A DNA stretch of 64,000 nt from Lepturacanthus savala (GCA_030544235.1 CM060477.1:28148538-28212537), one strand, 5' to 3'; shown: positions 11,001 to 22,399, numbered from the stretch's first letter. The notes: generated by a model from the letters alone, not told the origin. Numbers and translations are program-made.

Positions 11001-12116
11001 AAATGTATAAAAAAAATGATTCTAGTAAATGCTGAACATTATAAATGATTAAATTTGTTATATAATTATTTTATCTACATGTTTAATCTAAGTAGAATTA
11101 AAAGAAACAGTATTATACGTCAACAGTTCAGATTTTGAAATTCAGCTCAGCTTAGTTGTTCATAGCAATGTAGCATGACTACTGAAGTATAACTACAGCA
11201 AAGAAAATACTGCTTGCTGTGAATGTCATGACCGTTCCTAAATTTAATAGCCATATTGGTGAAATTAAAATAAATATTAATAGCAATGAATAGGTCTCTG
11301 CTCTACAAAAGATTACTTAACTTAATGAGAAGTAATTGTCTTGGTACTTTTCGAAGTTCACATTAACAAAAGACAAATATATGAATCATTTTAGTTTCCC
11401 ATGTTGAATCAGTTTTTTTCTTTAATTACCACAATCATAACTACATTTTCAGGCAACTAGGAATGGGAAATATAACAAAATTCATATAAGATTTTCTTTT
11501 GTTTTGTTTTTGTATTGGCATTATATAATGTTGAAAAAAATAAGGCATACAATCCTCAAAGCATGAATATATATATATATATATATTTATATTCCATTGT
11601 TAATGTAAGGAAATATGTCTAAAGAAAGAAAAAAACATTTTAAAATATTTAAATAACTTTGTGCAATTTATTATGTTATATTTACTGTACTAAATTATCT
11701 ATTATGGTATTAACTGTATAGAAGCTCTTGGGTAAGTCTGGTGACAACACTATACCACTTACCTCTCCTGTCAACCACCCTGCATTAGCCTACAACTACA
11801 TTTAATACAAACTGCAACTACTACCTAGTAAATACCAATACAATAAATTCATTTATATTGCAGAATTGAACTTTTAATAAATTCAACATTTTTAATGAGC
11901 TCAGTAAAGTTTAATAACTTCAAACATTCTGCATGTTTTAAATATTTCCAAATAAAAAAAAAAAAACAGAACTTTCACATGCGCTTGTTTTGTTGCTATT
12001 ATTGACACTTAAAACCAAACCATAAAATGTTTATGCTTTAAAACAAAATTTAGGCCAGGGGTGAGGCACATGAATAAAAATAAATAAAAGAAACAATGCC
12101 CTAGCTTGTCTTCACA
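11001..12116. other. 3' flank of the SET-recombinase gene
   Basis: AT-rich sequence with a short (AT)n run at 11567-11586. Minus-strand AATAAA (plus TTTATT) at 11667-11672 is one possible polyadenylation signal for the gene; ATTAAA-type words lie closer. From about 11870 it is the downstream half of a 482-bp tandem duplication. Confidence 0.45.
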
Positions 12117-12350
12117 TTACTTAATTTGAATTCTTCTCTTGTATGCTGTAATGCGGTTGTAAACATAGAATTTTAGGTTCTGCCAGTCTCGGTTCTGAAG
12201 AACCTCTGGTTCAGCTCTTAAACACTTCTCACAGTCATGCTTTGCTGGTACAATGCAAGATGTGATGAATTGATTCATGTGCCTTTCCACTGCCTGCACC
12301 TCTACCTGCTGCCAGGGAGTTTTCTTCTTCCGGTTTTCTTCTTCCGGGTA
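12117..12350 (-). pseudogene. Duplicated terminal exon, decayed copy
   Basis: Near-identical copy of the last coding exon of the SET-recombinase gene, displaced by 482 bp (stop at 12117 against 12599) within a tandem duplication covering about 11870-12835. The reading frame for the domain is still open over 60 codons. The copy has lost the splice acceptor and carries a 14-base duplication (CCGGAAGAAGAAAA twice) just inside the exon start, which breaks frame with any upstream exon. It is probably not used in the mature transcript. Confidence 0.8.
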
Positions 12351-12598
12351 AATTAAACATTTTTAATAAGCTCAGCAAAGTTTAATAAAACTTCAAACAA
12401 ACATTCTGCATGTTTTAAATATTTCCAAATAAAAAAAATATAAACAGAACTTTCTTTCACATACGCTTGTTTTGTTGCTATTATTGACACTTAAAACCAA
12501 ACCATAAAATGTTTATGCTTTAAAACAAAATTTAGGCCAGGGGTGAGGCACATGAATAAAAATAAATAGAAGAAACAATGCCCTAGCTTGTCTTCACA

Positions 12599-12825
12599 TT
12601 ACTTATGTTGAATTTTTCTCTTGTATGCTGTAATGCGGTTGTAAACATAGAATTTTAGGTTCTGCCAGTCTCGGTTCCTAAGAGCCTCTGGTTCAGCCCT
12701 TAAACACTTCTCACAGTCACGCTTTGCTGGTACAATGCAAGATGTGATGAATTGATTCATGTGCCTTTCCACTGCCTGCACCTCTACCTGCTGCCAGGGA
12801 GTTTTCTTCTTCCGGGTAACTGTAC
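12599..12825 (-). CDS. Terminal exon: basic C-terminal domain
   Basis: Acceptor TTACTAATTAAAG precedes the exon and the stop lies at 12599. It encodes about 75 residues: a basic start (TRKKKTPWQQVEVQAVERH), a Cys-x2-Cys pair, a conserved Trp in RDWQNLKFYV and a basic tail. The layout (Trp, helices, basic residues) resembles a small Myb/SANT-like DNA-binding module, which I recall at the C-terminus of related fish recombinase-like proteins. That assignment is from memory, not from a search. Confidence 0.65.
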
Positions 12826-15800
12826 CTTTAATTAGTAAGGAAAACAAATATGTTAATGTAAAGACAGGGACTTCTCAGCATTGTGAACTTGAAAGCAGAT
12901 AAACTAAGTCCAGCAACACTTTTGTGAGATTTGTAAATTGTTGACATATGTTGATTTAAGCGTAATTGATGTCTTTGAACTGAAAAATCTAAACGTAACA
13001 ATTTGTGACAAAATTCTGAACAGATGTAAGGAGGTCAGTGATTCAAAGTATTACAATTTTTTCATGTTCCCATGTCATTGTTGATACTGAAAGCATTTGG
13101 CCATTTGTAGCTTAATTTATACACTGACAATACATATTTTTAAAAAAGGAGCAGATGCAAAAAGAGGAATGTGTTCACCTTTAGAAGAAGGCTTAATGGC
13201 ACTGACTCTTGAAGGCATGTCATCCTCTGATGATGTTGGTTTATGCCTTTGTGATGATGATGGCTCTGCATTCATTTCAGTAGGAGGAATTATCTCCTCT
13301 CCTGATAGTTCAATGGAAAATAATCAAAATTAAACATAAAAAAAATCTATTGGTAATATTTTTGCAAACAAAATCCAGATAGAATGTGGTAAGTGATTCA
13401 AAATAGCGACAAGTTTATTTTAAAGTTCTGATGTGTCTGTTTTTACTGAACCTGCATCATTTGACAATTTCTAATTAATTAATTAATTAATTTATTTATA
13501 ATTAATTTATAATTTGTACACTGAAAATGCATGTTTTATAAATGAACAGACACAATTGATAAGAGTAATGTGTAAAGTTTACCTTTGGAGGAAGGCTTCA
13601 TAGCACTGACTGTTGAATGCATGTCATCCTCTGATGAATGTGGTTTGCATCTTGTAGACGATGATGATGGCCTTTCATTCCTCTCAGTAGGGCCATGTGT
13701 CTCCTCTGCTGATTGTTCTATGAAAAATTATTATTATTATTTGCAAGTAACCATTATCAATTAAATTGCATGATTCTTTTATAACTAAATAACTTATAAC
13801 TCAAAGATATTCAGCTTTCTGTCAGAGAGGAGATATACCAAACACTAGATACAGACCATCATTTAGACCGTTTCCCTCCTGTATGCTCCTGTCTTCCTCA
13901 TCATTGCTCAGAAGTATTTCTGTGGCAGTTGTACAAAAACAGGATACTAATATGACCAAACAATCTGGTAAACATTGACAAAAACAAAAAATCCCATCAT
14001 TCCACCAACATACCATCCGGTTCTATCTCAATTTCATCCAAGTTCTTCCCTTGAAACTCAGCTAATCTTCCTTGCTCAAGTGCCATTAAAACTTTGCTGA
14101 TCTTGGCAAGTTGCAGGGTTTTCTCAGGGAGCCGATAGAATTCTCGATGGATTCTTATGTCATGTCCAAGGAAATTGGCCAGCTGGTCCATCTCTGTATC
14201 CGTCATGTTCAGCACTGTCGAAAGGGTTGCAGCATGCTTTCGCAGTCTGGTGGATGTCAGTGACTTTGGACACCTTGCGCCACATTCCTTTGCAAAGCCA
14301 CGGAGGCAGTCTGAACCTCTGAAGTGGCTCATAGCTTCTGGTCTTGCAAACATATAACCATTGTCTTTTAGAATCCCGCAAGTCTCTCTCTGCTTAACAA
14401 GGAGTTCTATTGCAGACAGCATTTTTGGAGTTAGAAGAATTGGGACTGCACGACCACGTTTTCCTCTGATGACGATTCTTGAGAAGTGTCTGCAGAGTTG
14501 TTTTTCCAGTTCAGAGAGTGCCCAGTCTACATCCTTATGTGGATCAGAAGAGTCTCTTGATAAGAATGCAGATAAGGGCATGCTTGCCACCTCTCCTTCC
14601 CTGCGACGGTTAAAGAGAATGATCTGGGCCAGACATGACTTTGCAAGCTCCGTCCAGGCTTTTGTAGAGGGATTTTCTGAGAGTGAATTGTACCACTGAT
14701 CTTGTACTTGACTGAGATATGCATGCAACTTTTGGACATCTTCAGTAAACGGCATGAGTGTGGGCACATTCCACTTTGCTTCTGTGATGTTCCTCAAAGC
14801 TGTAGCTGAGATTATCTCATTCCATTTCTCACGATGGACATCTTGAAACTCACTGGCATTCTTCACAAGCTTTTCATTGTTTGAGATTAACCCTTTAGCT
14901 TTTAAAAGTTTGCTGGCTTTAACCAGGGCATTCCCAAGTTTATTTGCCAGTGATGGAATCGCAAACTTGTTAGATTCACTGTCATATCCACATGTCAACT
15001 TGACAGCTTTGACAGTCTCCATGTAGTTCTTTGGATTTATGAGCTCTTCCATCGTTTTTGCAGTGGTGACTCTCCGAGCACTTTGAACCAGCCTTCCCAA
15101 TTCTCGCATCTTCTCTCGCACACACTGTTGATTCTTGGCTAATGTACCACCTTTGTTTAACAAGTGCTGACCAATGTCTATAATGACATGGTCATTTTTT
15201 ATTATATCAGTGATTGGATCAACATTCATGGCACCGATAACTCCCCACAGTTGTTTACTAATGTAGGAAGGCACAGGTTCTGTGAATTTGCACAGAGACT
15301 GAACACGGTTCTGTCCTGGTTTGGGGGCAACTGATTGAGGTCTAAGTCCACAACTGCGGATATGTCGCCACAGAACCTTTCTTGAAAAAGTCCTTGACAG
15401 TAGGCACAGTGCATGAAGTCCTTTCCCTCTACTTTTTCGGATGGTCTTCTAAATGGTACTAGTTCCCCATTTCCTGACTTCATAACAGCAGCATTGTGAG
15501 CAAAATTTCCTTTGTTGCGAATATAATCAAGTTGTTGTTTTCTTTTCTTGGAACCTTTTGGAAAGCTTAGAGCTTTAGCCACATCATTTATTTGTTCATG
15601 TGCACTCTCTAGATGCCTTGCTATCTTAGCATAAGGCTTGGAGCAATACAAACAATAATGTCTTTTATCGTATGTTCTTTTTCTACTTTTTTTTTGACAT
15701 GCACTAACAACTATCTTGTCGTTTGTATTCTGGCTCGAAGAGGGTTCTTCATTAGATCCAGTGGCTTCCGCTGTATAGAAGATGATGTCTGACGTTGTGC

Positions 15801-18800
15801 TGTCACAGGCAGGGTGATGCATTGAACTAGAGAAATCTTGGGTACGATCAAAAAGTCTTTGAATCCCTCTGTTTGGATGAAGGCTAGCATCACTGTCACT
15901 TTCTTCACAAGTGGTATCCGGAACATAATCATCTCCACTCTCTGGTGTGGAATCATGTAGTTCACTAGAATCTTCAAGATCTGTGTCTTTCATCTGAAAA
16001 AAGTAAGTAGAAAAATGAAATTTTCAATCATTATATAATTTTGAAGTTTTGTTATCATGACAATGTGCAATGTTTTTGCTTGCCATTTAAATGAAAATGG
16101 AAAACAAGTGGGGTTGTTTGCACAAAAAACACCACGCAGAATACTAAAGTGTTAACCATTTGAGAATATAATCCACTGATTAAGTGATCATGCAATATGA
16201 AACAAACTGAGTAAAATCCAAGTTAAATATACCATTAGATTTTCTAACAGGTCTTGTGGGGACATTACACACGCAATGTTCAGTGTTTCACAAACAGTTT
16301 CCAGTTTCTACTCAGGCAATGACTGAAAGTGTGTTGTGGGGACGTCGTAAGTGTCTAAAATAGACTGATAACAAACTAAGAAAAAACTCCATTTCAACGC
16401 TGTAATCTGTCCTCAGTATCAGCCAACGACTGAACTCATAGATGCATCGGATTAAACTGTTAGGTGGACTGATTCACACTAGACTACCAACATTTACCCT
16501 AGTTCCTCCTCGTAGGTGGTTACCATACAAATATAAAATCATGATATATAGAGACTGGGATTCAAACTGAATTGAAGATTATGAATGTACCTGTTGAGGA
16601 GTAGAGTCTGTACCAGTGGCATCATCCATTTGTGCCAATGGAGGGGAGCTGGAGGGGGAGGTGGCCACTCCCATGCTAGTAGATGGAATGCTGGTTGTCT
16701 GTAAACACACAATTTATGTTGGCAGAGAGTTACAACATGTAAATATAAGAAAAACACTATCAATATATGGGAACACTGTATAGTATCCATAATAATTAAT
16801 TCACAGTAAAGTATTTCTTCGTGGACAGCCAAGCTCTATCTGTGTTCACACAACCCAGTCAGAACAGGTCTTGTGAGGACATTTCACACACAACGTTACA
16901 GTTCCTTGTGAGGACCAGTGTTGTTCAGTGTTTCACAAACAGTTTCCAGTTTCTACTCAGGCAATGACTGAACGTGTGTTGTGGGGACGACGTAAGTGTA
17001 TAAAATAGACTGATAACAAACTAAGAAAAAACAACATTTTAAGGTTGAAATCTGTCCTCAGTATCAACCAATGACTTGACTCATAAATGCATCACATTAA
17101 ACTGTTGGGTGGACTGATTCACACTAGACTACCAACATTTACCCTAGTTCCTCCTCGTGATATGGTTACAATACATATATAAAACCATGATATATAGAGA
17201 CTGGGATTAAAACTGAATTGAAGATTATGAATGTACCTGTTGAGTTGTAGTGTCTGAACAAGTGGCATCATCCATTTGGGGCCTCAACAGTGGCAAAGGA
17301 GGAGAACTGGCCACTTCCATGCTGGTAGATGGAATGCCGGTTGTCTGAAAACACACAATTTATGTTGGTAGAGAGTTAGAACATGTAAATATAAGAAAAA
17401 CACTATCAATATATGTAAACACTGTATAATTGCCATAATAATTAATTCACAGTAAAGTATTTCTTAGTGGCCAACCAAGCTCTATCTGTGTTCACACAAC
17501 CCAGTCAGAACAGGTCTTGTGAGGACATTTCACACACAACGTTACAGTTCTTTGTGAGGACCAGTGTTGTTCAGTGTTTCACAAACAGTTTCCAGTTTCT
17601 ACTCAGGCAATGACTGAACGTGTGTTGTGGGGACGACGTAAGTGTATGAAATAGACTGATAACAAACTAAGAAAAAACAACATTTTAAGGTTGAAATCGG
17701 TCCTCAGTATCAACCAACGACTGGGCTCATAAATGCATCACATTAAACTGTTGGGTGGACTGATTCACACTAGACTACCAACATTTACCCTAGTTCCTCC
17801 TCTTAGATCAGGGGTGTCAAACTGCAGTCCTGGAGGGCCGGTGTGGGTGCAGGCTTTTGTTCAAACCAAGGAGTACCACACGTGATTCTACTAATGAAGG
17901 TCCTTAGCAAGGGCTGTAGTGGCTGATTAGTAGAAACAGGTGTGTAGCTCCTGGGTTGGAACAAAAACCTGCACCCATACCGGCCCTCCAGGACTGGAGC
18001 TTGACACATGTGTCTTAGATGGTTACAATACAAATATAAAATTATGATATGTAGAGAGTGGGATTAAAACTGAATTGAAGATTATGAATGTACCTGTTGA
18101 GGAGTAGTGTCTGGACCAGTGGCATCATCCATTTGAGTTCTCAACAGTGGCAAAGGAGGGGAGCTGGCCACTTCCAATGCGGTAGATGGAATGCTGGTTG
18201 CCTGTAAACACACAATTTATGTTGGCAGAGAGTTACAACATGTAAATATAAGAAAAAACTATCAATATATGTGAAAACTGTATAATATCCATAATAATTA
18301 ATTCACAGTAAAGTATTTCTTCGTGGACAGCCAAGCTCTATCTGTGTTCACACAACCCAGTCAGATCAGGTCTTGTGAGGACATTTCACACACAATGTTA
18401 CAGTTCCTTTGAGGACCAGTGTTGTTCAATGTTTCACAAACAGTTTCCAGTTTCTACTCAGGCAATGACTGAACGTGTGTTGTGGGGACGACGCAAGTGT
18501 ATAAAATAGACTGATAACAAACTAAGAAAAAAAAAACATTTTAAGGTTGAAATCTGTCCTCAGTGTCAACCAACAACTGGACTCATAAATGCATCACATT
18601 AAACTGTTGCGTGGACTGATTCACACTAGATTACCAACATTTACCCTAGTTCCTCCTCGTAGATGGTTACAATACATATATGAAACCATGATATATAGAG
18701 ACTGGGATTAAAACTGAATTGAAGATTATGAATGTACCTGTTGAATTGTACTGTCTGAACAAGTGGCATCATCCATTTGAGGTCTCAACAGTGCCAAAGG

Positions 18801-21370
18801 AGGAGAACTGGCCACTTCCATGCTGGTAGATGGGATGCCGGTTGTCTGAAAACACACAATTTATGTTGGTATAGAGTTAGAACATGTAAATATAAGAAAA
18901 ACACTATCAATATATGTAAACACTGTATAATTTCCATAATAATTAATTCACAGTAAAGTATTTCTTAGTGGACAGCCAAGCTCTATCTGTGTTCACACAA
19001 CCCAGTCAGAATAAGATCTTGTGAGGACATTTCACACACAACGTTACAGTTCTTTCTGAGGACCAGTGTTGTTCAGTGTTTCACAAACAGTTTCCAGTTT
19101 CTACTCAGGCAATGACTGAACGTGTGTTGTGGGGACGACGTAAGTGTATAAAATAGACTGATAACAAACTAAGAAAAAACAACATTTTAAGGTTGAAATC
19201 TGTCCTCAGTGTCAACCAACAGCTGGACTCATAAATGCATCACATTAAACTGTTAGGTGGACTGATTCACACTAGACTACCAACATTTACCCTAGTCCCT
19301 CCTCTTAGATGGTTACAATATAAATATAAAATCATGATATATAGAGACTGGGATTAAAACTGAATTGAAGATTATGAATGTACCTGTTGAGGAGTAGTGT
19401 CTGGACCAGTGGCATCATCCATTTGAGGTCTCAACAGTGCCAAAGGAGGAGAACTGGCCACTTCCATGCTGGTAGATGGAATGCCGGTTGTCTGAAAACA
19501 CACAATTTATGTTGGTAGAGAGTTAGAACATGTAAATATAAGAAAAACACTATCAATATATGTAAACACTGTATAATTTCCATAATAATTAATTCACAGT
19601 AAAGTATTTCTTAGTGGACAGCCAAGCTCTATCTGTGTTCACACAACCCAGTCAGAACAGGTCTTGTGAGGACATTTCACACACATACAGTTAAGTGTGC
19701 GGATCAGTTTTATACAGTTTTTCACACAGTTTCTACTCACTGACTGAAGGTGTGTTGTGAGGAAAACGTAAGTGTTCAAAATAATCATAAATATAAAATG
19801 ACATATAGACACTGTAGAATCAATCTAAAGTGAAGAACATTAATGTACCTGTTGGGGACTGTTATCTGTCCCAGTGGCATCATCCTTTTGAGTATTTAAC
19901 AGTGGTGAAGGAGGGGAGCTGGCCACTGTCGGACTGTTAGCTGGGATGCTGGTTGCCTGTAGACACATCATTTATGTTGGCAGAATGTTAGAATATGTAC
20001 ATTTCAGAAAGAAATGATCAATATATGTAAACACTGTACAATATCCATAATAATAATTCACGGTAAAGTATTTCTTAGTGGCAAACCAAGTTCTATCTGT
20101 GTTCACACAACTCAAACAGAACAGATCTTGTGGGAATATTTCAGATACTAAAGTTCCTTTTTAGATCTGTCCTTATTTTTTTCATTCAGCTTCCAATCTA
20201 AGCATTTTATTTTTGAAATCCAAGAAATGTATCATTTGATTATTGTTTTGGCTGGCTTACATTATCTATATTTAAAACACAATTCCTTATAACCTGAACA
20301 CATCGACCTATAAATATTTCATTAATAATTACTGTTCTTTTTTTGTGATTGCTTGATCTTCAATAGCAGTAATATGATGGAAATATTTAATATATGACTT
20401 CACCTCAATTTTTCATAGGTAGATATAAGGTTAATTCTCATGAATACATCAATTAAGCCTAAAACATTTGTACTACTTTATGTAAATAGATGTGATGTTT
20501 GGACACACAAATCCAATGTGATCACTCCTAAAAGATATGATTTCTTTTTGTCTTTCTGCAGTCTCATCATAGCTGTAGAGTGAGATCTTCTCACTGATAA
20601 TATTTCTACTTCATTCAAACACAAATCTTTTGACACATTCTCTAATACCATGAGCATTTTTGTAAATTGTGTACTTGTAACATACCTGTGTTCTCCATGG
20701 GCAGTCGTCACCTCCATAGTCATAAGTGACTTCTTCTCCTTCTTTTATGTTGTTCAGAGCAAATAAACAAAGGTGTGGGTTTCCATTCACCTCAATTTTT
20801 TTCATCTTACAGTTTGGAGATCCGTGATCATCATTGACAAGCCGGCCAAATGATTCATCTTCCCTTGAGGCATCAATACTTCAAAAATGGAAACATGAGA
20901 AAGAGGAAATACAAATATGACAACATATCACCACAGAATTAGAGCCTCATAATACAGTACAGTATATGTGACATATGAAGTCTTACCTCCATAGTTTCCC
21001 TTTCCACTTGAATGCAAAAATAAATGCAGCACATGACGGATGGTAAAGTTTTCTTCTTCTCTGTGATTCTGCATCATCTATTATATCTCCCCTATATTCA
21101 ACTACGAAATCTCCTTTGCAAATTAAACCCTTTGCAAATATACCACGTCCTGTAAGTGACCAAAAAACACATTCACCAGAAGAGAAAACCTAAACATTCT
21201 TTCCTAAAATATCTTTCTTCTAGACCTTAACAGGTAGCAGCTGATTTAAAATAAAACACCATCTTACCTTTCACTGCATTGATGTACTTCACCTCTAATT
21301 TGGATGTCTTGTCAGACTTGGAAAGAACATGTTGAGTGGCATCCTTAAGGGGGCTGATCCGTGGTGGCAT
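12599..21370 (-). CDS. SET-domain / tyrosine-recombinase fusion gene
   Basis: Spliced minus-strand gene; I recognise its domains but not an established name. My exon model, each with AG/GT borders and compatible phase, is: 21376-21268 (ATG at 21370), 21149-20987, 20878-20686, six 108-nt exons between 19956 and 16591, 15993-14014, 13919-13839, 13717-13583, 13301-13179 and 12825-12599 (stop). It gives about 1,217 residues if one frameshift in the large exon is discounted. Domains: SET of the KMT5A/SETD8 type (about residues 35-153), six 36-residue repeats (154-369), acidic linker, two Cys/His zinc-finger-like motifs (about 483-501 and 565-580), tyrosine recombinase catalytic region (about 790-1000), and a basic C-terminal domain. 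Chromatin methylation and DNA recombination are the roles suggested by family; neither is shown. It could be a domesticated gene, a transposon carrying a captured SET domain, or a recent pseudogene. The exon model is unverified by transcripts. Confidence 0.75.
13179..13919 (-). CDS. Linker exons, two of them duplicates
   Basis: Three exons, all phase 1-1: 13919-13839 (27 residues), 13717-13583 (45) and 13301-13179 (41). The last two are paralogous: both contain PSSS, KP, SSEDDM, a shared VSA and end in KPSSK, so they arose by exon duplication. Low-complexity, Ser/Glu/Asp-rich and probably disordered, joining the recombinase to the C-terminal domain. Confidence 0.75.
14014..15993 (-). CDS. Large exon: zinc-finger-like motifs and tyrosine recombinase
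   Basis: This 1,980-nt exon starts with ATG directly after its acceptor, so it could also serve as an alternative start. It opens with an acidic Ser/Asp-rich stretch, then a Cys-x2-Cys...His-x4-His motif and a second Cys-x2-Cys...His-x3-Cys motif. A one-base frameshift sits at an A-run (plus 15385-15389); the remainder continues in the next frame to a donor at 14014. The length plus one base equals the phase needed by the flanking exons, which supports a single-base loss. The distal part has tyrosine-recombinase landmarks: Arg in FNRRREGEV, Lys in GKRGRAVPI, the LRKHAAT box, LGH and the nucleophile Tyr in HREFYRLPE. The first His of the usual His-x-x-Arg box is replaced by Thr. Confidence 0.8.
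16240..19970 (-). repeat. Tandem array of 645-bp units, each with one exon
   Basis: Five units of about 645 bp plus a divergent sixth. Each unit contains one 108-nt exon with AG before and GT after: 19849-19956, 19384-19491, 18738-18845, 18094-18201, 17237-17344 and 16591-16698. Exon-to-exon spacing is 644-646 bp once a 212-bp insertion in one unit is removed; the first spacing is 465 bp. Every exon is phase 0-0, open, and encodes 36 residues with a shared Ser/Pro-rich core, MDDAT and a Gln-Gln end. The introns are nearly as similar as the exons, so duplication or gene conversion is recent. Copy number can change without breaking the frame. Confidence 0.9.
17809..18012. mobile_element. hAT-type MITE inside the exon array
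   Basis: The 204-bp element has inverted ends (CAGGGGTGTCAAAC and its near-complement GCTTGACACATGTG) and is flanked by a perfect 8-bp duplication TCTTAGAT at 17801-17808 and 18013-18020. A sister unit of the array has the single uninterrupted site CTCTTAGATGGTTAC near 19307-19315, which proves the insertion. Both 8-bp duplications and CAGGGGTG ends fit hAT. It lies in an intron and does not disturb an exon. A relative is at 51457-51659. Confidence 0.93.
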
Positions 21371-21376
21371 TTCAAA
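20686..21376 (-). CDS. SET-domain exons (KMT5A-like)
   Basis: Three exons (21376-21268, 21149-20987, 20878-20686) encode 153 residues from the ATG at 21370. In order there is a short basic lead, then GRGIFAKGLICKGDFVVEY, then RLVNDDHGSPNCK, then IKEGEEVTYDYG. These correspond to the start of the SET fold, the motif-III region and the motif-IV Tyr region of the H4K20 methyltransferase KMT5A. The YDYG motif is intact, but the usual Asn-His-Ser of motif III reads Asn-Asp-Asp, so activity is uncertain. Splice phases (1, 2, 0) join in frame and the last exon ends exactly on a codon, ready for the phase-0 repeat exons. Confidence 0.85.
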
Positions 21377-22067
21377 CTGCAGGAAAACATTTAAATGTTG
21401 CAATATTTAGTTACATTTTGAGATTTTGAAGACATCCTCTTGTCCTCAGTTACTTCAAATGGAAAAGAAGACCATACTTTAAGATATCAGATAAGAATCT
21501 GATATTTTATATTATTATTGTTATTATTGTACACACAATCCTCATGGTTTGTTTAACTTACATGATGGAAATAAAAAAGAAGGAACAGACAATTTTATTC
21601 TTTTTTCTGTCACTGTAGTCCAGCTCTAGCCTTACCATGTATTTTAGGGTCATTATTACTATATACAATATTAAATTAACTATACAGAATTCAGAAATTT
21701 GAAAGATCTGAATTGAGAGAGTAGGTAAACCAAAGTCTAATGAAGTCTAATGATAGTAAAACACTTAGAAATTAAACAGATCAAGAACAGGTGAGGAGCA
21801 ATTAAAAATACTACTATAATGTAACATAAAATATGACATCAATATGATCGCAAAATTAATTCATTTTCATTAACTTCTTTACACTATTACTATTACTATT
21901 ACTATTACTACTACATTGTATGCAAAGGTTTATAAAAATATAGTACATGTTGGGCTTACATTTAAATGCTATCAGCTAACAGCAATCACACACACTAGCT
22001 AAATAATCTAGTTCAAGGGTTAAACACTAGTTGTAATGGTTTACCATAAAGATGAACATGCACTTAC

Positions 22068-22140
22068 CTTGTCACTTTCCTGTTTTCCTTTGTAGAAATC
22101 CTTAGATTGTTAGCTGTAATCTCCTTTAATTAATCTTCCA
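22068..22140 (-). promoter_or_regulatory. Probable 5' UTR exon and promoter side
   Basis: On the minus strand the sequence GACAAG is followed by a consensus donor (GTAAGTG, plus 22062-22067). This fits a non-coding first exon ending at 22068 that splices to the acceptor at 21377-21378. Transcription would start at or beyond 22140. I see no clear TATA box, and the true 5' end is unknown. Confidence 0.45.
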
Positions 22141-22399
22141 TGTCCACCGTATGAGTTGTGATCGTAACACAGAAATTGACGCTGAAATTGTTCGTTGCGA
22201 GGACCAGGAAGTGGGCGGTGCCAAACCATATTTGGAAAATCTGTGTGTGGAGCGGCTAGTGCAATACTTGCCAGAAACTAAAGGGGGAGATACTGTGCAC
22301 CTCACACACACACACACACTGACCGAAAACCATGTTTTATGGGCCAAGGCTAAAAATTTCACAGCACCTTCAGAATAACTTCTCCACTTGTTTAAAACA

